A DNA stretch of 26,109 nt from Actinomycetes bacterium. Lineage in GTDB: Bacteria; Actinomycetota; Acidimicrobiia; Acidimicrobiales; SZUA-35. Shown in pieces: positions 14,006 to 21,459 of the stretch (the stretch's first letter is position 1; every line of letters starts with the position of its first letter). Location of the stretch: positions 1 through 26,109 of the forward strand of contig JAAETV010000211.1 in assembly GCA_024227975.1 (NCBI GenBank). The letters run 5' to 3'. Under the pieces are notes generated by a model. The model was not told the DNA's origin. It did not search any database and saw nothing but the letters and a program-made list of their open reading frames with translations. The position numbers and the translations under genes were made by a program.

Positions 14006-15028
14006 TCACGATTTACCCCGCCAGGGGACAAGCCTGGCTTCGAGGAAGCGCATAGCCATATCCATCAGCACACCGATGGTGGAGATGACGATCACGCCGA
14101 CCACCATCACGTCTAGCCGGAAGAAGTTTCGGGCCTGGAAGATCATGCTCCCCAGCCCGGTGTCGGTGCCGACTAGTTCGGCCGCCACCAGGGTGCCCCA
14201 GCTCACACCGAGGGCGATCCTGATGCCGGTGAACAGCTCAGGTAGGGCGTTGGGCATGATCACTCTGCGCAGGACCTGCGGCTTGGACGCCCCCAGCGAG
14301 TAGGCGGCCCGAACCTTCGACAGATTGACGGTACGCACGCCGGCCCTGGCGGCGATGATCATGATCCACACCGAGGCGAACATCAGGAGCCGGACCGAGG
14401 CCGCGTCGCCGATGCCGAACCAGATAATGAAGAGTGGCAGGAGGGCCAGTGGAGGTATCGGACGGAACAGCTCGACTGGGGTGTCGAAGAAGCCCCGGAG
14501 TCGGCTGCCGAGGCCCATGGCAATACCGATCGGTACCCCGAGCGCGATTCCGAAGATCATGCCCCGCACCACCCGCCACAGGCTGGTCCGGGTGTGTTCC
14601 CACAATGTGATGTTCTTGAAGCCTTCGGTACGCAGGGTGTTGAATCCCTTCCAGGCGTCGAGCGGTGACGGTAATTGGCGGGGCCCGAGCCATTGGCTGT
14701 ACATCGTGTCGTCGCAGGCTTCGTTGACCGAGCAGTCGATCAACAGCTGTCGGTCGGTGAAGGTCAGCCCCTCCGCCTCCGCCGCCGCTTCCGATGCGGC
14801 TCGAAGATCGTCTGGGAAACCCCAGACCTTGGTGGCCAGGTACCAGAACAGCAGCAGGGTGAGGAAGGAGATCAAGCTCCAGAGCGGCAGGCTGCGAACG
14901 GCGGCCGCATCACCGAAGGTGACGGTCTTTCGGGTATCGGGACTCTTTCCCCGCCGGAATGAAAACCGGCTTGACGTCTTGTCGGCGTCGATGATGTCGG
15001 AAACTGCCTGCCCGATGTCGGCGTTCAT
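14006..15028 (-). CDS. tauC: Taurine-type ABC transporter permease
   Basis: This 340-residue inner-membrane permease belongs to the SsuC/TauC family. A cytoplasmic N-terminal extension of about 45 residues precedes the first membrane helix (about 48-66). The core has helices around 155-172, 192-206, 213-230, 272-288 and 306-325. The EAA-type coupling motif is AAYSLGASKPQVLRRVIMPNALP (241-263), where the ATPase docks. Family signatures ELFRPIPPLALLPLFIIWFG (186-205) and GTLVAAELVG (278-287) are present. It is longer than E. coli TauC partly because of an extra 45-residue or so segment (about 72-117) between helix 1 and the LPSPLDAW motif. This segment contains two cysteines (Cys99, Cys105) and should face outside. 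Its ATG overlaps the tauB stop (ATGA). Confidence 0.92.
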   Translation of the reverse strand: MNADIGQAVSDIIDADKTSSRFSFRRGKSPDTRKTVTFGDAAAVRSLPLWSLISFLTLLLFWYLATKVWGFPDDLRAASEAAAEAEGLTFTDRQLLIDCSVNEACDDTMYSQWLGPRQLPSPLDAWKGFNTLRTEGFKNITLWEHTRTSLWRVVRGMIFGIALGVPIGIAMGLGSRLRGFFDTPVELFRPIPPLALLPLFIIWFGIGDAASVRLLMFASVWIMIIAARAGVRTVNLSKVRAAYSLGASKPQVLRRVIMPNALPELFTGIRIALGVSWGTLVAAELVGTDTGLGSMIFQARNFFRLDVMVVGVIVISTIGVLMDMAMRFLEARLVPWRGKS

Positions 15029-15828
15029 GATTCGCTCCCCTCAGTGCCCATGATCTGCTCCTCCATCTCCCAAATGAGTGAAAGGATTTCCTCCCGTCTG
15101 GCGATGAACTCGGGCGAGGCCTTGAGTTCACGCGGTTCGACATCGAGACCGGTTTTGGCGAACGGTAGATCGTACTCAGAGTGGATCCGGCCCGGCCGGG
15201 GGGCCATGACGAACAGCCGGTCACCGAGGTAGAGGGCCTCCTCCACACTATGGGTCACGAGGATGATCGTCTTGCCTGTCTCACGCCACAACTCCAGCAC
15301 CAGACCCTGCATCTTCTCCCTCGTGAGGGCGTCGAGGGCACCGAGCGGTTCGTCCATGAGGATGACGTCGGGGTCATTGGCCAGGCACCGGGCAAGCGCC
15401 ACCCGTTGCTGCATCCCCCCTGACAGCTCGTAGATGCGCTTGTCGCCGAATCCCTGGAGCCCCACCGTGGTCAGCAGGTCGGCGACCTTGGCCTTCGTCT
15501 TGGCCTTGTTGGCCCGGTTCATCTTTGGACCGAACGCTATGTTCTGCTCGACGTTGAGCCACTCGAACAAGGCTCCCTGCTGGAAGACCATGCCTCGCTC
15601 CTGGCCCGGCTTCCTCACCGGTTCACCGCCGAGTGTCACGGTGCCCTTGGTCGGGGCCAGAAACCCAGCGAGCACATTGAGCAATGTCGTCTTGCCGCAA
15701 CCGCTCGGGCCGAGCAGGGTGAGCATGCGGCCGGCCTCCAGATCGAAGGAGACGTTGCTCAGGGCATGAACTGGTTCGCCCTTCGGCACGTCGTAGACCA
15801 TGTCGACTGAATCGACCTTCAAATCCAT
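15025..15828 (-). CDS. tauB: Taurine-type ABC transporter ATP-binding protein
   Basis: This 267-residue ABC ATPase would power taurine uptake from the cytoplasmic side. Visible are Walker A G-P-S-G-C-G-K-T (40-47), Q-loop VFQQGALFEWLNV (81-93), the signature L-S-G-G-M-Q (135-140), Walker B V-I-L-M-D-E-P (155-161), D-loop GALDALTR (163-170) and H-loop VTHSVEEA (about 190-197). It is of the SsuB/TauB/NrtD type, which handles sulfonates, nitrate or pyrimidine precursors; taurine is inferred from neighbouring tpa and xsc. It lies 150 bp after tauA with a strong hairpin in the gap, and overlaps tauC by 4 bases (ATGA). The start at ATG 15828 gives the normal family N-terminus. Confidence 0.92.
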   Translation of the reverse strand: MDLKVDSVDMVYDVPKGEPVHALSNVSFDLEAGRMLTLLGPSGCGKTTLLNVLAGFLAPTKGTVTLGGEPVRKPGQERGMVFQQGALFEWLNVEQNIAFGPKMNRANKAKTKAKVADLLTTVGLQGFGDKRIYELSGGMQQRVALARCLANDPDVILMDEPLGALDALTREKMQGLVLELWRETGKTIILVTHSVEEALYLGDRLFVMAPRPGRIHSEYDLPFAKTGLDVEPRELKASPEFIARREEILSLIWEMEEQIMGTEGSES

Positions 15829-15922
15829 ACCAGATCCATTCCCGACACTCCCGTCTCGTGCCTCGTGCCTCGTGGCTTGTAGTTGCTGATCTGACGCCTA
15901 TCGATGATGCCAGAAGACAGCC

Positions 15923-15969
15923 CCAGGAGGTGCCGGAACGAGACCGTAGCCCACCGCGGCACCCCCTGG
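15923..15969 (-). terminator. Intercistronic hairpin between tauA and tauB
   Basis: Arms CCAGGAGGTGCCG (15923-15935) and CGGCACCCCCTGG (15957-15969) pair 12 of 13 positions around a 21-base loop. The hairpin starts 10 bases after the tauA stop and has no U-run. It is better read as an mRNA-stabilising or partial-termination element, keeping the binding protein in excess over the permease and ATPase, than as an operon end. A small run of three CTCGTGC-like repeats (15855-15875) lies next to it. Confidence 0.5.
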
Positions 15970-15978
15970 CCGATGTCG

Positions 15979-17028
15979 CTAGTCGATGGCTTCGAGGTAC
16001 GTGGTATCGACGAATGAGCTGAAGTCATCCAGCGCCGTCTCGATCTCGCCCAAACGGACGAACGTGTCGAGCTGGGCTTTCATGTTTGTGGCCACGTTGC
16101 CACCCATCCAGTCAGCGCTGAGCTGCTCGTCGATCGACGGGAAGACGAACCAGTCGTCGCCGGCCAGGAAGTTGCCGACGTCCTCCATACCGGCGGCCGT
16201 GGCGATGGTCGGGTTCTGCGACTCGGGGTCGGCGGCCCACTTTTGGTTGAAGTCCTCGGTGGCAGCCAAGAAGGCGGTGACCACCTCGGGGTGTTCCTCG
16301 CCGAACTTGGCTGGGATCGAGACGATGTCATAGGTGAAGATGCCGATCTCGCTCTCGTGCTCGGCTCCGGTCATGATCACATTGCCGCCGTTGTCCAACA
16401 TGGTGACCACTGGGCCGCCGAAGGCGCAGCCGACATCGATGTCGCCGGCCTCAAAGGCGGCAGCCGTGGTAGCACCGCCTTCGGCGGGAACGACAGTGAT
16501 GTCGTCCAAGCTCACACCCAGATGCTCCATCATCGACAGCATCTTGAAGTGGGTGATGTTGCCGATCGGTGTCATGACCGTGGCTCCCTTGAGGGTCTCT
16601 CCCGCGTTCTCCTTGGTCACGCCGAGGTCCCCGCCCGCCACGCAGTTGTCGGCCTCGGAGTAGGAGACGGCGATTCCGACCAGCTTGAGGTCGGCACCAT
16701 TGTTCACGAAGTTGGCGAACGGTGTGAGCCCCTGCGAGTAGGAAATATCGATGTTGCCGGCCTCCATAGCCTCGGCCATCTCGCCACCGCTGTTGAACGG
16801 CACCCAGTTGATATCGACTCCGACGGCCTCGCCGAAGCTGTCGTCATCCTGGCCGAACTGGTTGGGAGTCGGCCACTCGGCAAAGTAGGCGACGTTCAGC
16901 ACGTCGAGGTCACTGGTAGCAGCGCTATCACCGTCGTCACCCCCATCGCCAGCGTCGGTACTGTCGTCGTCACCGCAGGCGGCGGCTAGCAGCAGCAGTG
17001 CCGCCAGTACTGGAATTACCTTCTTCAT
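15979..17028 (-). CDS. tauA: Taurine-type ABC transporter substrate-binding lipoprotein
   Basis: This 349-residue binding protein is anchored as a lipoprotein, as expected in a Gram-positive-type envelope. The signal is MKKVIPVLAALLLLAAAC, with acylated Cys18, followed by an Asp/Gly-rich linker. The mature part follows the TauA/SsuA (NMT1-like) pattern: LNVAYFAEWPTPNQFGQ, NWVPFNSGGEMAEAMEAGNIDIS, then a distinct ADNCVAGGDLGVTK, LKGATVMTPIGNITHFKMLSMMEHLGV and a domain-crossing region. ATG 17028 is chosen over an upstream in-frame start because the lipoprotein signal begins there and AAAGGGGAG lies just in front. The gene follows tpa by 107 bp. Ligand is inferred as taurine; related sulfonates or sulfoacetate are possible. 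Confidence 0.9.
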   Translation of the reverse strand: MKKVIPVLAALLLLAAACGDDDSTDAGDGGDDGDSAATSDLDVLNVAYFAEWPTPNQFGQDDDSFGEAVGVDINWVPFNSGGEMAEAMEAGNIDISYSQGLTPFANFVNNGADLKLVGIAVSYSEADNCVAGGDLGVTKENAGETLKGATVMTPIGNITHFKMLSMMEHLGVSLDDITVVPAEGGATTAAAFEAGDIDVGCAFGGPVVTMLDNGGNVIMTGAEHESEIGIFTYDIVSIPAKFGEEHPEVVTAFLAATEDFNQKWAADPESQNPTIATAAGMEDVGNFLAGDDWFVFPSIDEQLSADWMGGNVATNMKAQLDTFVRLGEIETALDDFSSFVDTTYLEAID

Positions 17029-17135
17029 CTCTCCCCTTTCTGAGCCCGGAGGGTCCGGAATCAAATCGTTCGATTTGGCCCACAGGTTGGGTCGTGGTTT
17101 GGCCAGGTGTCGCCTACATGCCTCGAGCCCGTTGA

Positions 17136-18506
17136 TCAGGCTGATTGGGCCAGCCACGCTTCGGTGGCATGCAAGGTTGCATCGAGGCGGCGGGTCAGGT
17201 CGTCGAGAACGGCGTCATCGGCTACCAAGGGTGGGGCGACCACGATCATGGTGGCCCCCCGATCGTCGGGGCGAACCAGCAGACCTGCCTCCCGGAGGAA
17301 CCGGGTCAGCAGACCGCCCTCCAACTCGGCGCGCTGAACAGACGATAGCCCGGTCCCCGAGGTCCGGTCGGCCATCAGTTCGAGGGCGTAGAAGTAGCCG
17401 AGACCCCGGACCTCCTTGACACAGGGGTGATGGTCCAACAGGCCATCCATGCGGGCCCGGAACCCGTCCTCCATGGCCAGCACCCGGCCCGGGATGTCCT
17501 CGTCGGCCATGGCCGTCATGTTGGCTACGGCCACCGCAGTGGCCACTGGATGGCCGCCAAAGGTCGAACCATGCACGAAGGTCCCCATGGGTGAGTCCCA
17601 GATCGACTCGATCAGTGGCTGGCGCACGATGATGCCACCGAGGGGCTGGTAGGCACTCGTGATGCCCTTGGCGAAGGTGATTATGTCGGGAACGACCCCG
17701 AACCGCTCGCTGGCGAACCAGTGACCGAACCGACCGAAGGCACAAATGACCTCGTCGGCGACGAGCAGCACCCCGTACTCGTCGCAGATTCGTCGCAGCT
17801 CGGCCCAATAGCCATCAGGAGGAACGAGGCCGCCCCGACCATTCTGGACCGGCTCAGCGAACACGGCCGATACCGTCTCGGGCCCTTCGGCCAAGATCAT
17901 GTCCTCGACTGCCTTGGCCGATGCCAGTTCCTCGGCGGAGTCACCATAGGTGTTGGCGACGTGGCGGGTGCCGTCCCACAACATGGGCAGGAATGGATCC
18001 CGAAACTTCGGCACCCCGGTGACAGATAGGGCGCCCAATGTCGTTCCGTGATATGACCAGTGACGGGAGATCACCTTGTAGCGGCCCTCGTCGCCTCGGC
18101 TGAGGTGGTAGTTGCGGGCGAACTTCAGGGCGGACTCGATCGCTTCCGAGCCGGAGCTGACGAAGAAGACTTCCGAGAGGTCACCGGGGGCCCGCTCAGC
18201 CACCATCGCCGCCGCCTCGATGGACGGAGGATGGCCCCACCCCCAATTGGGATAGAAGGCCAGCTTCTCCATCTGCTTGGTCGCGGCCGCGACCAGATCC
18301 AGGCGACCATGGCCGAGATTGGTGCAGAACAGGCCGGCCAAACCATCGAGATACTCAGCTCCGGCCGTGTCGTAGACGTAGCAGCCCTGGCCACGTTCAA
18401 TGACGCCGAGCTGATCGCTGTTCCAAGCGCGGCCCGCGGTGAAGTGAGGCAGCAAGTGGAGTTGATCCTGAAGGAACTGGTTCTCGGGAGCGTGGTGAGC
18501 AGACAC
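17136..18506 (-). CDS. tpa: Taurine:pyruvate aminotransferase
   Basis: This 456-residue class III pyridoxal-phosphate aminotransferase would convert taurine + pyruvate to sulfoacetaldehyde + alanine. Counting from GTG 18506, visible motifs include the phosphate-cup SSGSEAIESALKFARNY (about 117-133), the ring-stacking region SYHGTTLGALS (151-161), the Asp in LVADEVICAFGR (248-259) and the Schiff-base Lys280 in FAKGITSAYQPLGG. The general fold does not prove the substrate; adjacency to tauABC, pta and nearby xsc does most of that work. GTG 18506 is preferred because homology starts near SAHHAPENQFLQ. A TTG at 18539 would add 11 residues read from the 12-base repeat. Each repeat copy contains GAAAGGG, which could act as a ribosome site. 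The gene is divergent from the amidase. Confidence 0.88.
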   Translation of the reverse strand: MSAHHAPENQFLQDQLHLLPHFTAGRAWNSDQLGVIERGQGCYVYDTAGAEYLDGLAGLFCTNLGHGRLDLVAAATKQMEKLAFYPNWGWGHPPSIEAAAMVAERAPGDLSEVFFVSSGSEAIESALKFARNYHLSRGDEGRYKVISRHWSYHGTTLGALSVTGVPKFRDPFLPMLWDGTRHVANTYGDSAEELASAKAVEDMILAEGPETVSAVFAEPVQNGRGGLVPPDGYWAELRRICDEYGVLLVADEVICAFGRFGHWFASERFGVVPDIITFAKGITSAYQPLGGIIVRQPLIESIWDSPMGTFVHGSTFGGHPVATAVAVANMTAMADEDIPGRVLAMEDGFRARMDGLLDHHPCVKEVRGLGYFYALELMADRTSGTGLSSVQRAELEGGLLTRFLREAGLLVRPDDRGATMIVVAPPLVADDAVLDDLTRRLDATLHATEAWLAQSA

Positions 18507-18515
18507 TGCGGCTTT

Positions 18516-18559
18516 CCCTTTCTCCGGCCCTTTCTCCAACCCTTTCCACGGCCCTTTCT
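18516..18559 (-). repeat. Four tandem 12-base repeats in front of tpa
   Basis: CCCTTTC occurs at 18516, 18528, 18540 and 18552, exactly 12 bases apart (minus strand: GAAAGGGCCGGA-like units, the spacer of each unit varying). The array ends 9 bases before GTG 18506, so the copies are tandem Shine-Dalgarno-like sequences. Twelve bases is four codons, so copy number could change without a frameshift if translation starts upstream. Confidence 0.75.
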
Positions 18560-18561
18560 CA

Positions 18562-18570
18562 GGCCACTAT
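18562..18570 (-). promoter_or_regulatory. tpa copy of the 9-base word shared with xsc
   Basis: On the minus strand this reads ATAGTGGCC, as at 8533-8541 upstream of xsc. It lies just beyond the 12-base repeat array, 56 bases from the tpa start. Confidence 0.2.
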
Positions 18571-18595
18571 CGGATTGGTGAATGGTTAGGTACGC

Positions 18596-18607
18596 TAGCA
18601 TATTCAC
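18596..18607. promoter_or_regulatory. Second copy of the candidate operator word
   Basis: TAGCATATTCAC, between divergent tpa and the amidase gene, matches 10 of 12 bases of TAACATATTCAA in the TetR/dehydrogenase spacer. TACGCT also occurs next to it (18591-18596), as it does near the first copy, though in the opposite order. Confidence 0.25.
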
Positions 18608-18743
18608 TGGAAGCTATAACAGGCCAGTTCCTCCATGGCACGCTCCTTGTGGTTGCCATTGCAGGTATCGCTGAGCACCAGGTCTTGAAAGCTCAGCTGC
18701 TGGTCTACGATCGTGGATGTTGCCGATGACCAGGGGGGACTTC

Positions 18744-20171
18744 ATGAACGACGAGAGCAGATGGTGGGACGCCACCACAGTGGCCGAGGCGGTTGGCGAC
18801 GGCAAGGTGAGCCCGCTAGAGATGGTCGACGCCGCCATTGGCCGCATCGACGAGGGCGATGATCGTCTCAACTCGATCACGATGCGCTGGTTCGACCACG
18901 CCCGCGAGCTGGCCTCTTCTCAGCTCCCCGACGGCCCATTCCGCGGTGTCCCGTTCTTACTGAAGGACCTATGGGTGCAATATGCCGGCCAAGGCCGTAC
19001 CGATGGCAACGTTGCACTTGCATCATCACCACCGATTGCGAGCGAAGACTCCGTGCTGGTGTCACGCATCAAGCGGGCCGGCCTGGTCACACTCGGCCGT
19101 TCGGCCAGCCCTGAGATGGGCACGATCCCCGTTACCGAAACCGTGGCCCATGGGGCCACCCTCAACCCCTGGAACACCAACCACTCACCGGGGGGCTCCA
19201 GCGGCGGTGCTGCTGCTGCGGTGGCCGCAGGCCTCGTTCCCATCGCCCACGCATCCGACGGTGGGGGCTCGATTCGGATCCCGGCCTCCTGCTGTGGCCT
19301 CGTCGGTCTCAAGACCTCCCAAGGTCGAATCACGATGCAGGGTCACGGCATCGAGACCGGCCTGGGAGTGGACTTCTGCGTGAGCCGAACTGTTCGCGAC
19401 AGCGCCCGCCTGCTCGATGCCCTCCATGGTCCTGGCGTCGGCGACTCGGTAATCGCCCCAACGCCAACGCGACCCTACGCCGACGAGCTCGGTCAAGACA
19501 TCCAGCCGCTCCGGATCGGGCTACTCGATACCCACCCGCAGGGAGGTGGACTCCACGCCGACTGTATTGAAGCCGTTCGCAAAGCGGCAGTGACGCTGGA
19601 GAGTCTCGGCCACCATGTGGAGCCCAATCACCCGGCAGCACTGGGCGACTCTTCGTTTGTACCGCGATTCTTGGCGATGTGGGCGGCGGGTCGGCGGATG
19701 GGACTCTCCAACATGGGCAAGGCACTGGGTCGGCCGCTCACCGAGGACGAGGTCGAGCCTCAGAACTGGGTCCAGGCGGAGTACGCCGATGCGATGACAG
19801 CATCACAATACGCTGACGCCCTAGCGGCCGTGGCTCAGTACCGGCGGGCGATCCAGCAATGGTGGGCCGATGGGTGGGATCTTCTCCTGACACCGACCAT
19901 GGCCGAGCCTCCACCCCGTATCGGCGAATGCCTAGCCCGACCCGACGATCCCATGGCCGGCATGGCCCGAGCCGCTGAGATCGTGGTCTTCACCCCACCG
20001 TTCAACACTTCTGGCCAGCCGGCGATCAGCCTGCCGCTGCACTGGAACGCGGCTGGCCTGCCCATCGGTGTGCAGTTGGTGGCCGCCTATGGGCGTGAGG
20101 ACCTGCTCTTGGCTGTGGCGGCTCAGCTCGAACAGGCCATGCCGTGGGCCGACCGAAGGCCGTCACTCTGA
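18744..20171 (+). CDS. Amidase-signature hydrolase, possible N-acyltaurine amidohydrolase
   Basis: This 475-residue amidase-signature enzyme has the Ser-cisSer-Lys triad. The Lys is in FLLKDLWVQYAGQ (about 70-82), the cis-Ser lies in SPGGSSGGAAAAVAAG (about 149-164), and the nucleophile Ser is in DGGGSIRIPASCCGLVGLK (about 171-189). The C-terminal part has FNTSGQPAISLPLHWNAAGLPIGVQLVA, the usual end of the fold. No signal peptide is seen, so it should be cytoplasmic. ATG 18744 is chosen because AGGGGGG stands about 6 bases upstream; ATG 18717 is in frame but unsupported. The gene is divergent from tpa. Amidases of this family (NaaS of Delftia) release taurine from N-acetyltaurine, which makes an N-acyltaurine substrate attractive. 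The family is too broad for sequence alone to settle this. Confidence 0.85.
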   Translation: MNDESRWWDATTVAEAVGDGKVSPLEMVDAAIGRIDEGDDRLNSITMRWFDHARELASSQLPDGPFRGVPFLLKDLWVQYAGQGRTDGNVALASSPPIASEDSVLVSRIKRAGLVTLGRSASPEMGTIPVTETVAHGATLNPWNTNHSPGGSSGGAAAAVAAGLVPIAHASDGGGSIRIPASCCGLVGLKTSQGRITMQGHGIETGLGVDFCVSRTVRDSARLLDALHGPGVGDSVIAPTPTRPYADELGQDIQPLRIGLLDTHPQGGGLHADCIEAVRKAAVTLESLGHHVEPNHPAALGDSSFVPRFLAMWAAGRRMGLSNMGKALGRPLTEDEVEPQNWVQAEYADAMTASQYADALAAVAQYRRAIQQWWADGWDLLLTPTMAEPPPRIGECLARPDDPMAGMARAAEIVVFTPPFNTSGQPAISLPLHWNAAGLPIGVQLVAAYGREDLLLAVAAQLEQAMPWADRRPSL

Positions 20172-20538
20172 GTTCGATCGGCCCAGCCCAGCTGATGGGC
20201 TTGGCCGCTGGCCGCGTTGGCAAGAGGCAAGCGCCTCCCAGGGGGTCAGATCGTGATGGTCGCCTCGCCCTGAGCGTGACCTTGGCCGACGTGATCCATG
20301 GCAGGTCTTGTTGCGAACCGGTGCACGGAACGGACACCCCTGTCCACTGATTCCCCTTGAGGACCTAGGCCCCTACGACCCCTGCCACCGACCGAGAACA
20401 ATGGATCTCGAGCGGCGAAGCCCGTAGAACGGCGACGGGCGGCCAGATCGTGGCCGTTGCCGATTTCCTACTCGCCTGGCTGATCGAGCGAGCGAAGGCG
20501 CAGGCAATTGAAGCAACCATCGGTGAAAGGACCTAATC
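20172..20538. other. 367-base spacer without a gene
   Basis: No convincing reading frame or RNA gene is seen. The left end holds the hairpin after the amidase. The right end holds the ribosome site of the next gene (GAAAGGA ending about 9 bases before ATG 20539). Nothing recognisable lies in the middle, though it must contain the promoter of the next gene. Confidence 0.6.
20181..20205 (+). terminator. Candidate terminator hairpin after the amidase gene
   Basis: GCCCAGCCCA (20181-20190) and TGGGCTTGGC (20196-20205) pair with one mismatch around a 5-base loop, 10 bases past the amidase stop. No U-run follows, so termination is likely but not certain. Confidence 0.45.
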
Positions 20539-21459
20539 ATGCGCAGATCGTTCCTGCCCCTCGTCCTCGTGGCTCTGCTGCTCGGGCTGTTCGCTACTCC
20601 GGCGGCTGCCCAAACCGCCGATGATGACGAGGGCGTCTTGGTCCGCATCAATGGTGATGTGTCGATCCCTGCCGGCGACGCTCAGGGGGTCGTCGTGGTT
20701 GTCGATGGCAACCTCGACCTCGAAGGCACCGCGACCACCGTCGTGGTCGTCAACGGCACCGCCAACCTCACCGGAGCAACGCTGACCACCCTCGTCGTCA
20801 TATCAGGGGAGGCAATCCTCGGCCCTGAGACGACGGTGACCGGCGATGTTCGACTGATCGACAGTCCGCTGACGCAAGATACGACCGCGGTGGTTGAAGG
20901 AGACATCAGCAAGGGTGCCAAGACCGAGTTCGTCGACGGCTTCTGGGTCATCGGCCTGCTGTTCATGATCGGCTGGGCCATACTCGTGCTCTTGGCCGGA
21001 CTTCTCTTGGCCGCCGTTGCTCCCGATCTCGGCCGCAAGGCGGGGCGCAGCATTACCACCGACCTCGGTCAGACGATCATCGCCGCTCTCGTTCTGTGGG
21101 TCGTGGTCCCCATCATCTCGGTCATCCTGTTCGCCACCATCGTTGGCATCCCTAGCGCTCTCACGATCTGGCTCATGGCTCTGCCGGTCATGGGCTTCGT
21201 GGGATTCCTGACAACGGGGATTCGGGTCGGCGAGTACATCACGGAGCGCAATGGCGACGGGTTTGGCCACCCCTACCTCGCCTCGGTAGTCGGGCTCCTG
21301 GTGCTGATCGTTCTCGGTGCAATCCCCTTCATCGGACCGGTTCTCGTCCCCCTTGCCGGATTCCTCGGATCTGGCGCACTGGCCCTCCATGCATGGAGGG
21401 CCATGCGAACTGCGCCGAGCCCACCCGCCCCCGCCACGACACCCGAGTCAGCCGAATAG
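20539..21459 (+). CDS. Exported polymer-forming (bactofilin-like) protein with C-terminal membrane helices
   Basis: This 306-residue protein starts with a signal peptide (MRRSFLPLVLVALLLGLFATPAAAQ, cleavage near Ala23-Gln25). Residues about 33-125 form a run of short beta repeats rich in Val, Gly, Asn and Thr (INGDVSIPAG, VDGNLDLEG, VNGTANLTG, ISGEAILG, VTGDV, VEGDI), as in right-handed beta-helix bactofilin-type domains. At least four hydrophobic segments follow (about 135-160, 178-201, 206-226 and 249-285), then a Pro/Ala-rich tail. This suggests an outside-facing beta-helix domain tied to a membrane domain. Bactofilins proper are cytoplasmic, so topology here differs. Function is unknown; an envelope role is a guess. 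The start is backed by GAAAGGA upstream. Its 3' end overlaps the convergent GST-like gene by 12 bases. Confidence 0.8.
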   Translation: MRRSFLPLVLVALLLGLFATPAAAQTADDDEGVLVRINGDVSIPAGDAQGVVVVVDGNLDLEGTATTVVVVNGTANLTGATLTTLVVISGEAILGPETTVTGDVRLIDSPLTQDTTAVVEGDISKGAKTEFVDGFWVIGLLFMIGWAILVLLAGLLLAAVAPDLGRKAGRSITTDLGQTIIAALVLWVVVPIISVILFATIVGIPSALTIWLMALPVMGFVGFLTTGIRVGEYITERNGDGFGHPYLASVVGLLVLIVLGAIPFIGPVLVPLAGFLGSGALALHAWRAMRTAPSPPAPATTPESAE

